The notes below the pieces were generated by a model. The model did no database searches, was not told the DNA's origin, and saw only the letters and a list, made by a program, of their open reading frames with translations. The position numbers and the translations under genes were made by a program. This document shows positions 14,240-23,052 of a DNA stretch of 39,516 nt, in pieces. This stretch comes from a virus, in the IMG/VR virus record IMGVR_UViG_3300019487_000056, positions 1-39,516 of that record; one strand, written 5' to 3'. How positions within the stretch are numbered: position 1 is the stretch's first letter; each line of letters begins with the position of its first letter.

Positions 14240-14586
14240 GCTCCCCTGAAGCGAACTTCAAGGCATCTCTGGCGCTCAGGGGAGTCCGGGTCGAGAAGCT
14301 CAGCCCGATCGAGCGGGCGGTGTTCATGGTCAAGTTCGAGCAGGAGCGTCTCGCAGCTCTCCACGCGCTTACCGCGCAGGTATTCGCAGGAAGCGACCAG
14401 AAGAAAGCGTCCGAGTTCCTCATGAAGTTCATGGACGACACCTTCCCGGAGATGGCGGGGAAGAAGGAGCTGACGATCGAACAGAAAGCCAAGGAGCTCG
14501 CGGAGTTCTCGAAGAAGACGATCGCCCTCGTCCCCATGAAGGGGCACGAGGACTGGTTCAAGCTGGACATCCAGGAGAAGAAGTAA
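13766..14586 (+). CDS. Tail assembly chaperone fusion product via -1 frameshift
   Basis: Ribosomes slipping back one base at A AAA AAA (14227-14233) avoid the TGA at 14237 and continue to TAA at 14584-14586, giving about 273 residues: 156 from frame 0 and 117 from frame -1. The second part (KKILSSPEANFKASLALRG to LDIQEKK) is helical, has normal codon usage and no start codon of its own near its beginning, so it is probably made only by frameshift. It ends exactly where the tape measure ATG begins, which is the usual chaperone-tape measure order in long-tailed phages. Confidence 0.82.
14227..14284 (+). promoter_or_regulatory. Programmed -1 ribosomal frameshift site
   Basis: The slippery heptamer A AAA AAA (14227-14233) lies in the correct phase (aca aaa aaa). 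A 7-base spacer containing the frame-0 TGA follows. Then CTCCCCTGA (14241-14249) pairs perfectly with TCAGGGGAG (14276-14284), with three more G-C pairs inside after one bulged A. Slippery site, spacer and stem all match the canonical layout for tail chaperone frameshifting. Confidence 0.85.
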
Positions 14587-16626
14587 ATGCCCGACGGCGC
14601 CGGTGGAGTACAGGACGTTTTCAGGTATCGCGTTGAACTCGACACGCAAGGCCTGGCGTCCCAGCTCGCCTCCGTCCGCGACGTCGTCAGCCAGGGCCTC
14701 GGCCAGGCTGGGCGTGTGGTTGCCGGAGGAGGCGAGATCGCCGGCGCAGCCGCGAATAGGCTCTCGAGCGACCTCATCGCAGGACAGCAGGCGCTGTCCG
14801 GAGCGTTCTCGGCGCAGATGGCGATGCCGTCGATGGGCGTGGCGTCGACCACGCTCGCTGGCGTTCCTGGGATGCCTCAGACGTTCGGGCAGGAAATCTC
14901 TGCCGTCATGGGGCTCTCTCGCGCTCCCGCAGGTGTCTTCCCAAGCCAGTTCCAAGCCGTAGCGATGCAGCGGCTCAACGAGCGGGCTCAGAACGCGGCC
15001 ACGTCCGCGATTGGCGGAACCGCCTCGCTGGCGGCTGGCATGGTAGGGGCCGCAGTCGGCCAGGCTCTCATACCGATTCCCGTCGTCGGCGGGATCATCG
15101 GCGGGATCGCCGGGTCCATGCTGGCGGACACCGCGCTTGCGCCCGTCATTTCTAACGTTCAGGAGCGGATGGCTGATCGGGCTCGCATTCAGCAGGTCTT
15201 CGGCTGGAACACGTTCAACGACGAACAGCGCTCGACGATGTCGAATTTCATGCGCCAGCAGTCGGTGCGCTCGATCTTCTCGCCGGAGGAATTCAACAAC
15301 GTCCTTCCGGCCGCGGTGAAGGCCGGCTTCTTTCGCGGCGTCCAGCGCGGAGACGTCGCCGGGTTTCAGCAGCGCTTCGCGCAGGCCGAGCAGGCGATCA
15401 CCGAGACGATGTTCACGATGCAGCTCACCGGGCCAGAAGGAGTCCAGGCGGCCGGCGAGCTCTTCCGAGGGTTCCGGCGCGTGGGCGTCGGGGATCCCGC
15501 CCGGGCTCAGCGGATGATGCGCGAATCCCGGGTCCTTGCCCAGCAGATGATGGAGCTCGGAGAATTCGTCGACCCGAGCGAGATCGCCCAGCGCCAGCTT
15601 GAGATGGGACAGGTCGGAGCGCAGATGGGCGTGAGCCCTCAGGCGATGATGAATACGTTCTCGGCGCAGGCCGCCACCGTGAATCGTCTCGTTGGCACGG
15701 GCCAGCTTTCGACGGAGGACATCGCGCTCCTTGGGGGTTCCCCCGCGGAAGCGGCGCAGCGCCTGACGACAACGCTCGCGGCGACCCAGCGCCAACCGGT
15801 TTTCCGGGCGATGGCACTTGCTTTCGGCCAGGCCGATCCGACGACGGGCCGCGCGATGATGAACGAGCGCGCTCTCGAGCAGATGGGGTCCGGCCGCCTC
15901 AGTTTCGGGGCGATGGCGGAGCGCCTTTCCCAGCAGCTTGGGACTGGCGCTGGCGGCACGACGAAGATGCTGACGCTCCTGGCCAACCAGGGGAAGCTCC
16001 AGGGCGACATGATGCAGCAGCAGGGCCAGATGCTTCGCGGGCTCACCGACGACATCCTCCGACAGGCGAACATGGAAGTCACCGACGGGACGCGCCAATT
16101 CATCATGCAGCGCGTCTTCGGCGTGGGCGAGGCGGAGAGTCGCGCGCTCGTGGCCGGCGCACCAATCGAGCAGGCGGAACGCAAGCGTCTCGAGGAAACG
16201 GGTCAGCAGTTCGACAAGGAGGTCAAGGGCGCCGTGGCGACCGCTCAGACGGGTCTTGCTCGCGAATTCACCGTCTTTACGCGGGAGATCAAAGAGGCGC
16301 TCGGAAAGCCCCTCGACGACATTTCCAGATCGATCTCGAACGCGGTCGCTCCGCCGCTTCAGGCCTCACAGGAGCACCTGGCGAACATCGACCGGAGGCT
16401 GGCGGGAACAACGATGCAGTCCAGAAGCCCGATCAGCGTCGGGCCGATACAGTTCTCCGGTGAAGGCGACTGGATGACGCCGAAGGATCCGATGAGTCTT
16501 CAGGGGTTCCGCTCTGTGTCGGAGTCCAGGCGCTATCCGGAACCGATGATCTCCATGAAGGCGATGGCTCCCGCGGTCCCGATCATGACGCGCCTGGCGA
16601 GTCCAAGAGAAACGATGGCGGGGTAA
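14587..16626 (+). CDS. Tape measure protein
   Basis: This encodes 679 residues directly after the chaperone frame. The sequence is long, helical and rich in Gln, Ala and Met with coil-like heptads. It has a hydrophobic Gly/Ala segment (about 142-181) typical of tape measures, which is thought to contact the membrane during DNA entry. It ends in a disordered basic tail. At 1.5 angstroms per residue it would span about 100 nm, a rough estimate. Tape measures set tail length and lie inside the tube. Family assignment is by position, length and hydrophobic segment; no peptidase domain is visible. Confidence 0.78.
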   Translation: MPDGAGGVQDVFRYRVELDTQGLASQLASVRDVVSQGLGQAGRVVAGGGEIAGAAANRLSSDLIAGQQALSGAFSAQMAMPSMGVASTTLAGVPGMPQTFGQEISAVMGLSRAPAGVFPSQFQAVAMQRLNERAQNAATSAIGGTASLAAGMVGAAVGQALIPIPVVGGIIGGIAGSMLADTALAPVISNVQERMADRARIQQVFGWNTFNDEQRSTMSNFMRQQSVRSIFSPEEFNNVLPAAVKAGFFRGVQRGDVAGFQQRFAQAEQAITETMFTMQLTGPEGVQAAGELFRGFRRVGVGDPARAQRMMRESRVLAQQMMELGEFVDPSEIAQRQLEMGQVGAQMGVSPQAMMNTFSAQAATVNRLVGTGQLSTEDIALLGGSPAEAAQRLTTTLAATQRQPVFRAMALAFGQADPTTGRAMMNERALEQMGSGRLSFGAMAERLSQQLGTGAGGTTKMLTLLANQGKLQGDMMQQQGQMLRGLTDDILRQANMEVTDGTRQFIMQRVFGVGEAESRALVAGAPIEQAERKRLEETGQQFDKEVKGAVATAQTGLAREFTVFTREIKEALGKPLDDISRSISNAVAPPLQASQEHLANIDRRLAGTTMQSRSPISVGPIQFSGEGDWMTPKDPMSLQGFRSVSESRRYPEPMISMKAMAPAVPIMTRLASPRETMAG

Positions 16627-16629
16627 GCG

Positions 16630-19620
16630 ATGGCGCGGATGAGGATCTTTTGGAACTACGTCACGGCCAACCAGGATACGCACCTGGATGCGCTCGTGCG
16701 GAGCACTCCTCCGGACGTGGCGAGAACGCGAAGAGTCGCGCCCGGTTGCGTCGGCGTCCTCTTCAGGTCCGTGCTCTCGGAGGATCCGGACTTCAGCCAG
16801 TTCCTCTCCGAGATGACGCTCGAGCAGTACCGGCGCGCGAGAAACGAGCCGGACAACTCGCTCCTCTTCAAGGCGAAGCCGCAGGACCAGAAATCCATTG
16901 CCACGCTCAGGATCGTGCGCCCGGACCGGTTCAGCCAGCTCAAGGGGCAGGTCCCGGGCGGCTTCGGGAAGCTCAGCTTTCCGATCGAGGTTGATGTTCG
17001 CTTCTCGCGTTTTGAGGTACTTCTGGAGTCCACGGAGTTCATTCTCGAGGACGTTCAGGAGCAGATGGCCGAACGCTTCCAGCTCCAGGAGACGTTCGGA
17101 AACTTCAACGTCTTCTTCTTCGGGAAGCGCGCGGAGATCTTCACCTATTCGGGCACTCTCTTCAACGCGTGCTCCAACCTCCAATGGAGGAACCAGTTCC
17201 TCGACAACTACGAGAACTTCCTTCGCGGAACGAAATGCGCCCAGCTCCGGGCGAGAGCGTATCTCCTCTACGACGACGTGGTTCGGGAGGGGTTCATCCT
17301 CTCGGCGGGCCTCTCACAGAACTCGACCGTCGAATCCGCGGTGAAATTCAACTTCACGCTTCTCGTAACCGGCAAGAGGATCCTCGGCGAAATTCCAGCA
17401 ATCAGGACCGGCAAGGTCGTGAATTCCGCGAGTACAAAGAATGCTCCGAGTGGAATCACGGAGTTCCAGTTCTCTCGGGCCATCGATCCGGAGCTTCCGA
17501 TGGTTGGAGAAAGCTCGGTGGAGGACGTTCTGAACATCGCCGTCCTTGAGCAGGGGCCGCTGTTCGCGTTTTCGGTCAATAACGCGATGCCTGGCGACGA
17601 GCCGTCATCGGACCTGAAGCAGGTCATGATCAACAAATCCCTCGATGCTCTGAACGCGTATCGGGGTCAGGGCCAGGCGACCGAGGCTGGGACGCTCGAC
17701 CACGACATCCTGATCGACTTCATCGACCGTGATTTTCTTCCAAGGACAGCCTCCCTTCTGGCGGCTGGCGTGAAGACGGTCGACACCAACAACCTGAAGG
17801 GGCGCGAGGCCGTCCTTCTTTTGACGTCAAGTGCGTTGACGATCGAGGAGCTTACGCTCAAGGACGCCGTCGCCGCCGCAGAGAGCTTCTCGACGGAGTT
17901 CGCCAGCGCGATTGGCGGAGAAAGCGGGATCGCTGGAGACCTCGGTCTTCTTGCCAACCACCTGAAGCGCGACTCGAAATGCAGGATCGCGACACCTGTC
18001 CCCGCTTCCGGTGGTACAGCGCTCACTGTCGACTGGGCGAAGGTCAAGGATCTGAAGAAAGGATGCGAGGGAAAGAGCTTCGTGCTCGACGCTTCGGCGG
18101 ACGCCAAACTCTTGACGACCCTGATCTCCGAGACGGAGGCAATCCGAACTTTTGACATCAACGCGGCGAATGCAAGCGTCGTCAACGAACTGACGGTTTC
18201 GGCGCTGAAGGTCTTCCTTGCCAACAAGTCGGAGTTCAACTCGGCGCGCCTGATCCGCCTCTACGCGGCGTCCTTCTGCCTGATCACGAATCCGAACACG
18301 AACCAGTTGTTCCCGGAGATCCAGGCATTGGCGAACTCAAGCACGCTTGGCGGAAAGCCCAATGCACTTCAGTACGTCGATTCGCTCAAGCTCGGAGCGT
18401 TGACTGTGGCGCTCTCGACCCTGCCGGCATCCGTCCAGTCGGTGTTGGCCACAGCGTCCAGCGGGATCGCATCATGCGGCCTCATGTCAACGATCGTCGC
18501 GAGGACCGGAGTCAGCGCGGAACTCGTTCCTCTCAACGAGGAGCTTCTCGGCGGATTCTCGTCGTTCACTGGCTTTGGCGCCGAAGCGCCGCTGGGATAC
18601 ACGCGCTTCGTCTTCAGTCTCAGCGTCTACGTTACCGGCATCGCTGTCGAGGCGATTCCCGGAGCGACGCCGCAGGCCACGTCATGCGATACGATCGCTG
18701 GCACCGTGCGCCTTCCGGCGTCCTCAGGGCAGGAACAGGAGGCGGTGTATTTCGAGAAGACACTGTTCGATAACGAGCTCGTCCTTGGTGGTGACCGGGC
18801 GCATGATCAGAATCTGCGGGTGCGGGATCTGAATGGCGTCGCCTACCGAACCCGCTACATGGTGATCAATGGGCCGAGCGGGTTCAGTTATCTCTTCACG
18901 CCCATGGGCTCCAGGAATCCGTCCCGGTACATCGTTGGCATCTCGAACCCGATCAACGGCTCGTCATTCGATGAGCCCGACAAGACGCTTCACGGATTCG
19001 GGGTATCCCGCCTCAGCCCGGGCCAAGTGACGAACTTGTCGGATGCGTCAAAACTGACGACGGTTGTTGATGCGTTCGGCACATCCGCCAGGCGAGTTCG
19101 GGTGCTGCGAGGCGGAATCAAGAATACCGGCTCGTTGATCGAAGTCCCATCGTTGCCTGTCAATCGCACGTACTTCGGAGGAGCGGACAAGCAGTATACG
19201 GTCCCGACGCTCGCCAGCGTGCGCACATCGGCCGTCAACGACGCGGGCACCGCTGTTACGACCGCGACGCCTAAGGTGACTGAAGCCTGCAAGAATAAGG
19301 TCACCGCTTTCATCTCGGGCCAGGAGAAGCTCCCGGAGAATCAGGCGGATCGCAACCTGATCCTTCAGGAGCTCGCGCTTACGAAGTTCTCAAGCGTGAC
19401 CTCGATCACGGCTCTCGACCAGGCGCTCAGGAACGTCGGGGTTAACGTGGCGGACTATCTGAATCTCCTCGTGATGCGGGACACCGAAAAGGACATGGCG
19501 AACCAGCTCGTGACGTTCAAGGATCTTCTTGGACAGGCGGTCGCCATCATGCAGGGGAATCCTGCAGGCGCGGAAGCTGCGAAGAACGACTCTGCGAACA
19601 GAGTGAATCTCTGCAAGTGA
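16630..19620 (+). CDS. Large tail/baseplate protein, N-terminal tube-like domain
   Basis: This encodes 996 residues starting just after the tape measure. Residues about 105-255 contain a series of strands and helices (FSRFEVLLESTEFILEDVQE, FNVFFFGKRAEIFTYSGTLF, RGTKCAQLRARAYLLYDDVV, FNFTLLVTGK) typical of hub-proximal tail proteins with a tube-like fold. The rest is a mix of helical and beta segments, with Cys residues around 449, 479, 539, 617 and 693. Large proteins at this location in related phages link tube, tape measure tip and baseplate. I do not recognise a precise family. An adapter or initiator role is inferred. Confidence 0.55.
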   Translation: MARMRIFWNYVTANQDTHLDALVRSTPPDVARTRRVAPGCVGVLFRSVLSEDPDFSQFLSEMTLEQYRRARNEPDNSLLFKAKPQDQKSIATLRIVRPDRFSQLKGQVPGGFGKLSFPIEVDVRFSRFEVLLESTEFILEDVQEQMAERFQLQETFGNFNVFFFGKRAEIFTYSGTLFNACSNLQWRNQFLDNYENFLRGTKCAQLRARAYLLYDDVVREGFILSAGLSQNSTVESAVKFNFTLLVTGKRILGEIPAIRTGKVVNSASTKNAPSGITEFQFSRAIDPELPMVGESSVEDVLNIAVLEQGPLFAFSVNNAMPGDEPSSDLKQVMINKSLDALNAYRGQGQATEAGTLDHDILIDFIDRDFLPRTASLLAAGVKTVDTNNLKGREAVLLLTSSALTIEELTLKDAVAAAESFSTEFASAIGGESGIAGDLGLLANHLKRDSKCRIATPVPASGGTALTVDWAKVKDLKKGCEGKSFVLDASADAKLLTTLISETEAIRTFDINAANASVVNELTVSALKVFLANKSEFNSARLIRLYAASFCLITNPNTNQLFPEIQALANSSTLGGKPNALQYVDSLKLGALTVALSTLPASVQSVLATASSGIASCGLMSTIVARTGVSAELVPLNEELLGGFSSFTGFGAEAPLGYTRFVFSLSVYVTGIAVEAIPGATPQATSCDTIAGTVRLPASSGQEQEAVYFEKTLFDNELVLGGDRAHDQNLRVRDLNGVAYRTRYMVINGPSGFSYLFTPMGSRNPSRYIVGISNPINGSSFDEPDKTLHGFGVSRLSPGQVTNLSDASKLTTVVDAFGTSARRVRVLRGGIKNTGSLIEVPSLPVNRTYFGGADKQYTVPTLASVRTSAVNDAGTAVTTATPKVTEACKNKVTAFISGQEKLPENQADRNLILQELALTKFSSVTSITALDQALRNVGVNVADYLNLLVMRDTEKDMANQLVTFKDLLGQAVAIMQGNPAGAEAAKNDSANRVNLCK

Positions 19621-19621
19621 A

Positions 19622-22321
19622 ATGCTTGGACGAATCATACGGCCGAGGGTCTTTCTGGAGGGCGTCGAGATACCCGCCTACCGGATCACCGTCCAGACGT
19701 CGATTGGGGCACCCGCTGCGGCCGTGATCGAAGTTCCTCCTTCGGAGGAGTTCTTCGAGCGCTTCGAGAAGGATCCTGAGACCGGCGAATTCGTTCAGCG
19801 GACTGGCGTTCTTCCGAGAACGCTCGTGCACGTCTTCTACGAAGACAACGAAGACCCCGACGGGGTCGCGCGCCTCCTCTTCGAGGGGGAATTCGTCAAG
19901 TTCGACTACGCGAAGGCGGTGGATGGGCGATCGATCAAGATCGTCGCGCGCGACATCTCCAATCTTCTCACGACGACATACGTGCGCTATTACGGGGACT
20001 TCTTCACGCCGTACGCGAACGTGATTTCGGCGTTCACGGGCCAGGGGACTTCGGGACAACCGTCGCCGGACCAGATCAAGCTCGCGATCATCAACATCAG
20101 CACGGGTCTCAACCCGGAGATCCTGCAGGCCATTCAGAATGACACGGCTGGAGTCGGTGTTGGCGCAGCCTTTCGTGACATCGCCCGCAAAGCGTCCACG
20201 ATCAACACGTTCTTCAACGAGTTCGAGCAGCGGACGAAGATCTCGGAGAAGATCGTCGCGCTGCCGGACACGAAGTCGCGCTTGCTTCTCGAGGCGTCGC
20301 AGCTCGCGAGTCTCGTGAAGCAGAACATGGCCAACCTCAAGGAGTTCTCGACGGTCTGGGACCTCTATACGATGCTGATGTCCCTGGTCTTCTATTTCCC
20401 CGTGGCGATCACGGCCGCGCCCTACATTCAGAAGGCCATCAGCGGCACTGGAACTTCCGGCTCTTCGTTCGAGGTGTCGAAGGGGGCGACGCTTATGTCG
20501 CTTCTCCTGAAGCCGTACACCTGGTGGACGGCGCCGCCCACGTTCAACGTGATCTTCCCGAGTCAGTACAAGACGTTCAGCATCGGCAGGGACTTTCTCG
20601 CGGAGCCGACCCGGCTCATCATGTCCGCCTTCGGGGTTCTCGAATCTTTGGCGCAGGATCAGCTCCAGCAGTTCGCGCCGTCGCAGTTCATGTTCATCGC
20701 GCCGACTCCTCTGGCTAGGAAGTTCGAGCAGGAAGCGTCGGATACGGCGACGGACCGAACTATCGCGAAACTCGAAAAAGAGCTGGTCGATCTTCGGAAT
20801 GAGCAGCGCGTCGCTGAGGTCGGCCTCCTGGACAACGCCTTGAACCAGCAGTCGAAGACGGCCCTGCAACAACGTGTCACAGATTTGACGAATCAGATCT
20901 CCGCCAAAGAGTCGGAGCTCACGCGAGCGAGAGATCAGGCTAAGAGCCTACAGGCGGTCGTACCCGTGTCGACGACTGGACAGAAGCCGAAGCAGGTGGC
21001 CGCAAGCCTTTGGAATCGGAGCATCCTGACGGAGGCGGATGGCGTCTCGAGCTCTTCTCGGGAGGACATCAAGGGGATTGTCTTCGCATTCGACTACCTC
21101 TCACAGGCGCAAGTCGAGGTATCCAAGGCGAAAGGGATCGACCCAAACGCGCTGAAGACGTATCTCTCGAACGTCGCCAACTACAAGCTCGCGCTCCAGC
21201 AGCACAAGGACCGGATGGCCCAGCTCACGATGGAGTTCTCCCCACAGCTCGTATGCGGCTTCCCTGCGCTCATCGTGGATCCGCACCGGAACTTCTTCGG
21301 CGAAGTCGACACGATCACACACATCATCGACGCGAACGGCGTCGCGGACACGCAAATCCAGCTCTCATTCGTCAGAACAGACGAGGTTGAGTTCGCCGAA
21401 TCCGCAAGGAACGCCCCAGGTCAGACGGTCTTTCCCAGATGGATCAATGACCTCTATCTGCCGACCCAGGTCGGCGACCAGGTCTACAAGGTGCTCTTTC
21501 CGGAGAACAAGACCGACCGGTCGAAGCCGGGGATCCGGGCGGCCGATTCCATTATGGCCTACGACACATCGTCGACCAGGACGCAGATCGAAGCGGCCAG
21601 GACCATCCGGAAGCTCTATTATGCGGCCAAGGATCGCGAGCGGTTTGCGCTCGGGTTCACGCGCAGGAACATCGCCTCGATCGATCAGGCGTTCGGGGTA
21701 CTCGGCGCGAAGCGGCAGGGGAACACCTTCGTCTTCTCGTCCTTCTCTGACGCGCGTTTCCAGGCGGCGCTCGAGTACTCCGCGGCGGCGTTCAAGGTCG
21801 CAACCGTCGCCCGCTCGGACGATCCGGACGAACTCCAGACGCGAAGCACGATTTCTCAAGGAACCGCCGTTGCGCCGGCGGCGACAGCTCCGAAGCCTGC
21901 GAGCACGCGCGTGGCCGAAGCGACATCCGATGTCGATAAGGAGCTTGAAATCCGTTCGGCGGCGAAGAGCCTGAAACTGGAAACCATCACCCGATTCACG
22001 CCCCCGCCAGCGCTTCCTCCGTCCGGCACGGTGCGTTTCGCCAGAAGCGGGGATGGCCTCGCGCTCACCGCCACATACGAGGACTCGGAGAACAGACTGG
22101 TCGACACGGTTACGATCACGTCCGAGACGGGCGCCGAGATCAAGTACTCGGCGCGCGGGGACTACTTCGCGAAGCTGCCGAACAACGTCGAGGGGCTTCT
22201 TGCCGCGGCGTCGATCTCGAGTAAGATCGACACCGGGGCGATCTCGCGGGACGCCGCGTTCCTGGACGGCTTGAAGAAGACCGACTCGCTCCTGCTTGCG
22301 AACTGGAAGAAGACCCGATGA
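19622..22321 (+). CDS. Baseplate hub protein, gp27/gpD-like
   Basis: This encodes 899 residues. The N-terminal domain (about 1-120) shows the hub pattern of strands (VFLEGVEIPAYRITVQTSIG, RTLVHVFYED, LLFEGEFVKFDYAKAVDGRS) ending in VARDISNLL, the same layout as gp27-type hub proteins that form the ring below the tube. The middle contains aromatic and hydrophobic segments. A coiled-coil insert with many Gln and Leu lies at about 373-446, and a Pro-rich linker (TRFTPPPALPPSG) at about 790. The C-terminal part is beta and helical. The stop overlaps the following sigma factor start (ATGA at 22318-22321). It is unusually long for a hub, so extra domains are likely. Confidence 0.72.
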   Translation: MLGRIIRPRVFLEGVEIPAYRITVQTSIGAPAAAVIEVPPSEEFFERFEKDPETGEFVQRTGVLPRTLVHVFYEDNEDPDGVARLLFEGEFVKFDYAKAVDGRSIKIVARDISNLLTTTYVRYYGDFFTPYANVISAFTGQGTSGQPSPDQIKLAIINISTGLNPEILQAIQNDTAGVGVGAAFRDIARKASTINTFFNEFEQRTKISEKIVALPDTKSRLLLEASQLASLVKQNMANLKEFSTVWDLYTMLMSLVFYFPVAITAAPYIQKAISGTGTSGSSFEVSKGATLMSLLLKPYTWWTAPPTFNVIFPSQYKTFSIGRDFLAEPTRLIMSAFGVLESLAQDQLQQFAPSQFMFIAPTPLARKFEQEASDTATDRTIAKLEKELVDLRNEQRVAEVGLLDNALNQQSKTALQQRVTDLTNQISAKESELTRARDQAKSLQAVVPVSTTGQKPKQVAASLWNRSILTEADGVSSSSREDIKGIVFAFDYLSQAQVEVSKAKGIDPNALKTYLSNVANYKLALQQHKDRMAQLTMEFSPQLVCGFPALIVDPHRNFFGEVDTITHIIDANGVADTQIQLSFVRTDEVEFAESARNAPGQTVFPRWINDLYLPTQVGDQVYKVLFPENKTDRSKPGIRAADSIMAYDTSSTRTQIEAARTIRKLYYAAKDRERFALGFTRRNIASIDQAFGVLGAKRQGNTFVFSSFSDARFQAALEYSAAAFKVATVARSDDPDELQTRSTISQGTAVAPAATAPKPASTRVAEATSDVDKELEIRSAAKSLKLETITRFTPPPALPPSGTVRFARSGDGLALTATYEDSENRLVDTVTITSETGAEIKYSARGDYFAKLPNNVEGLLAAASISSKIDTGAISRDAAFLDGLKKTDSLLLANWKKTR

Positions 22322-23052
22322 GCGTAGATCTCGAAAAAGACGCCGCGCTCAGCGCGGAGGAAAAAAGGCAGGAGCTCGCGCTCTGGAAAGAGTGGAAATC
22401 GAGCGGCAGCCAGACCACGCTTGGAAGGCTTATCGAGTCGGTCCAGCCGATCATCGGTGTGACCGTGAAACGCTTCGAGTCCGTGCCGCTTCCGCCTTCG
22501 ACGATCAAGGCCGAGGCTATGAAGCAGGCGCTCCACGCCTTCAAGACGTACGACCCGAAGGCAGGCGCTTCACTGGGGACGCACGTCACCAACTACATGC
22601 AGAAAGTCAACCGCTTCGTCTACGAGCACCAGAACGTCGGGCGGATCCCGGAGCACAGGATCACGCAGATCGGCACCTACAACGCCGTCAAGGGGGAGCT
22701 CGGATCCAAGTTCGGCCGGCAGGCGTCCGCCGCGGAGCTTGCGGACGAGCTCAACTGGTCCCTTCCGGAAGTCGAGCGCATGGAGCGCGAGCTCGCGCGC
22801 GAAGTCCCGGAGACAGCCATTCAGGACGTCGACTTCAGCTTCACAGCCACGAACGACGCCCAGAAGATCCTGAATTACATCTACTACGAGCTGTCCCCGC
22901 GCGAAAAGGTGGTCTTCGAGCACCTGACGGGATGGGCCGGGAAGCCGCGCCTGTCCGAGGAGGAGATCGCGCTTCGGGTCAGCGCGACGCGCGAGCGCGT
23001 GAAGAAGCTCAAGGCCAAGATCGCGGAGAAGATCCGCGGGAGGATGCCCTGA
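22318..23052 (+). CDS. Sigma-70 family RNA polymerase sigma factor
   Basis: This encodes 244 residues. Region 2 (about 35-112) includes LIESVQPIIGVTVKRF, ALHAFKTYDPKAGASLGTHV and QKVNRFVYEHQ. Region 3 (about 113-165) has FGRQASAAELADELNWSLPE. Region 4 (about 190-240) starts at LSPREKVVFEHLTGW and ends with an HTH (SEEEIALRVSATRERVKKLK). Region 1.1 is missing, as usual for phage sigmas. Overlaps with both neighbours (ATGA at 22318, TGATG at 23050) couple its translation to the hub and to the next tail gene. It probably redirects host RNA polymerase to phage late promoters, or acts early after delivery. The target promoter is unknown; TGNTATACT motifs here are candidates. Confidence 0.85.
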   Translation: MSVDLEKDAALSAEEKRQELALWKEWKSSGSQTTLGRLIESVQPIIGVTVKRFESVPLPPSTIKAEAMKQALHAFKTYDPKAGASLGTHVTNYMQKVNRFVYEHQNVGRIPEHRITQIGTYNAVKGELGSKFGRQASAAELADELNWSLPEVERMERELAREVPETAIQDVDFSFTATNDAQKILNYIYYELSPREKVVFEHLTGWAGKPRLSEEEIALRVSATRERVKKLKAKIAEKIRGRMP

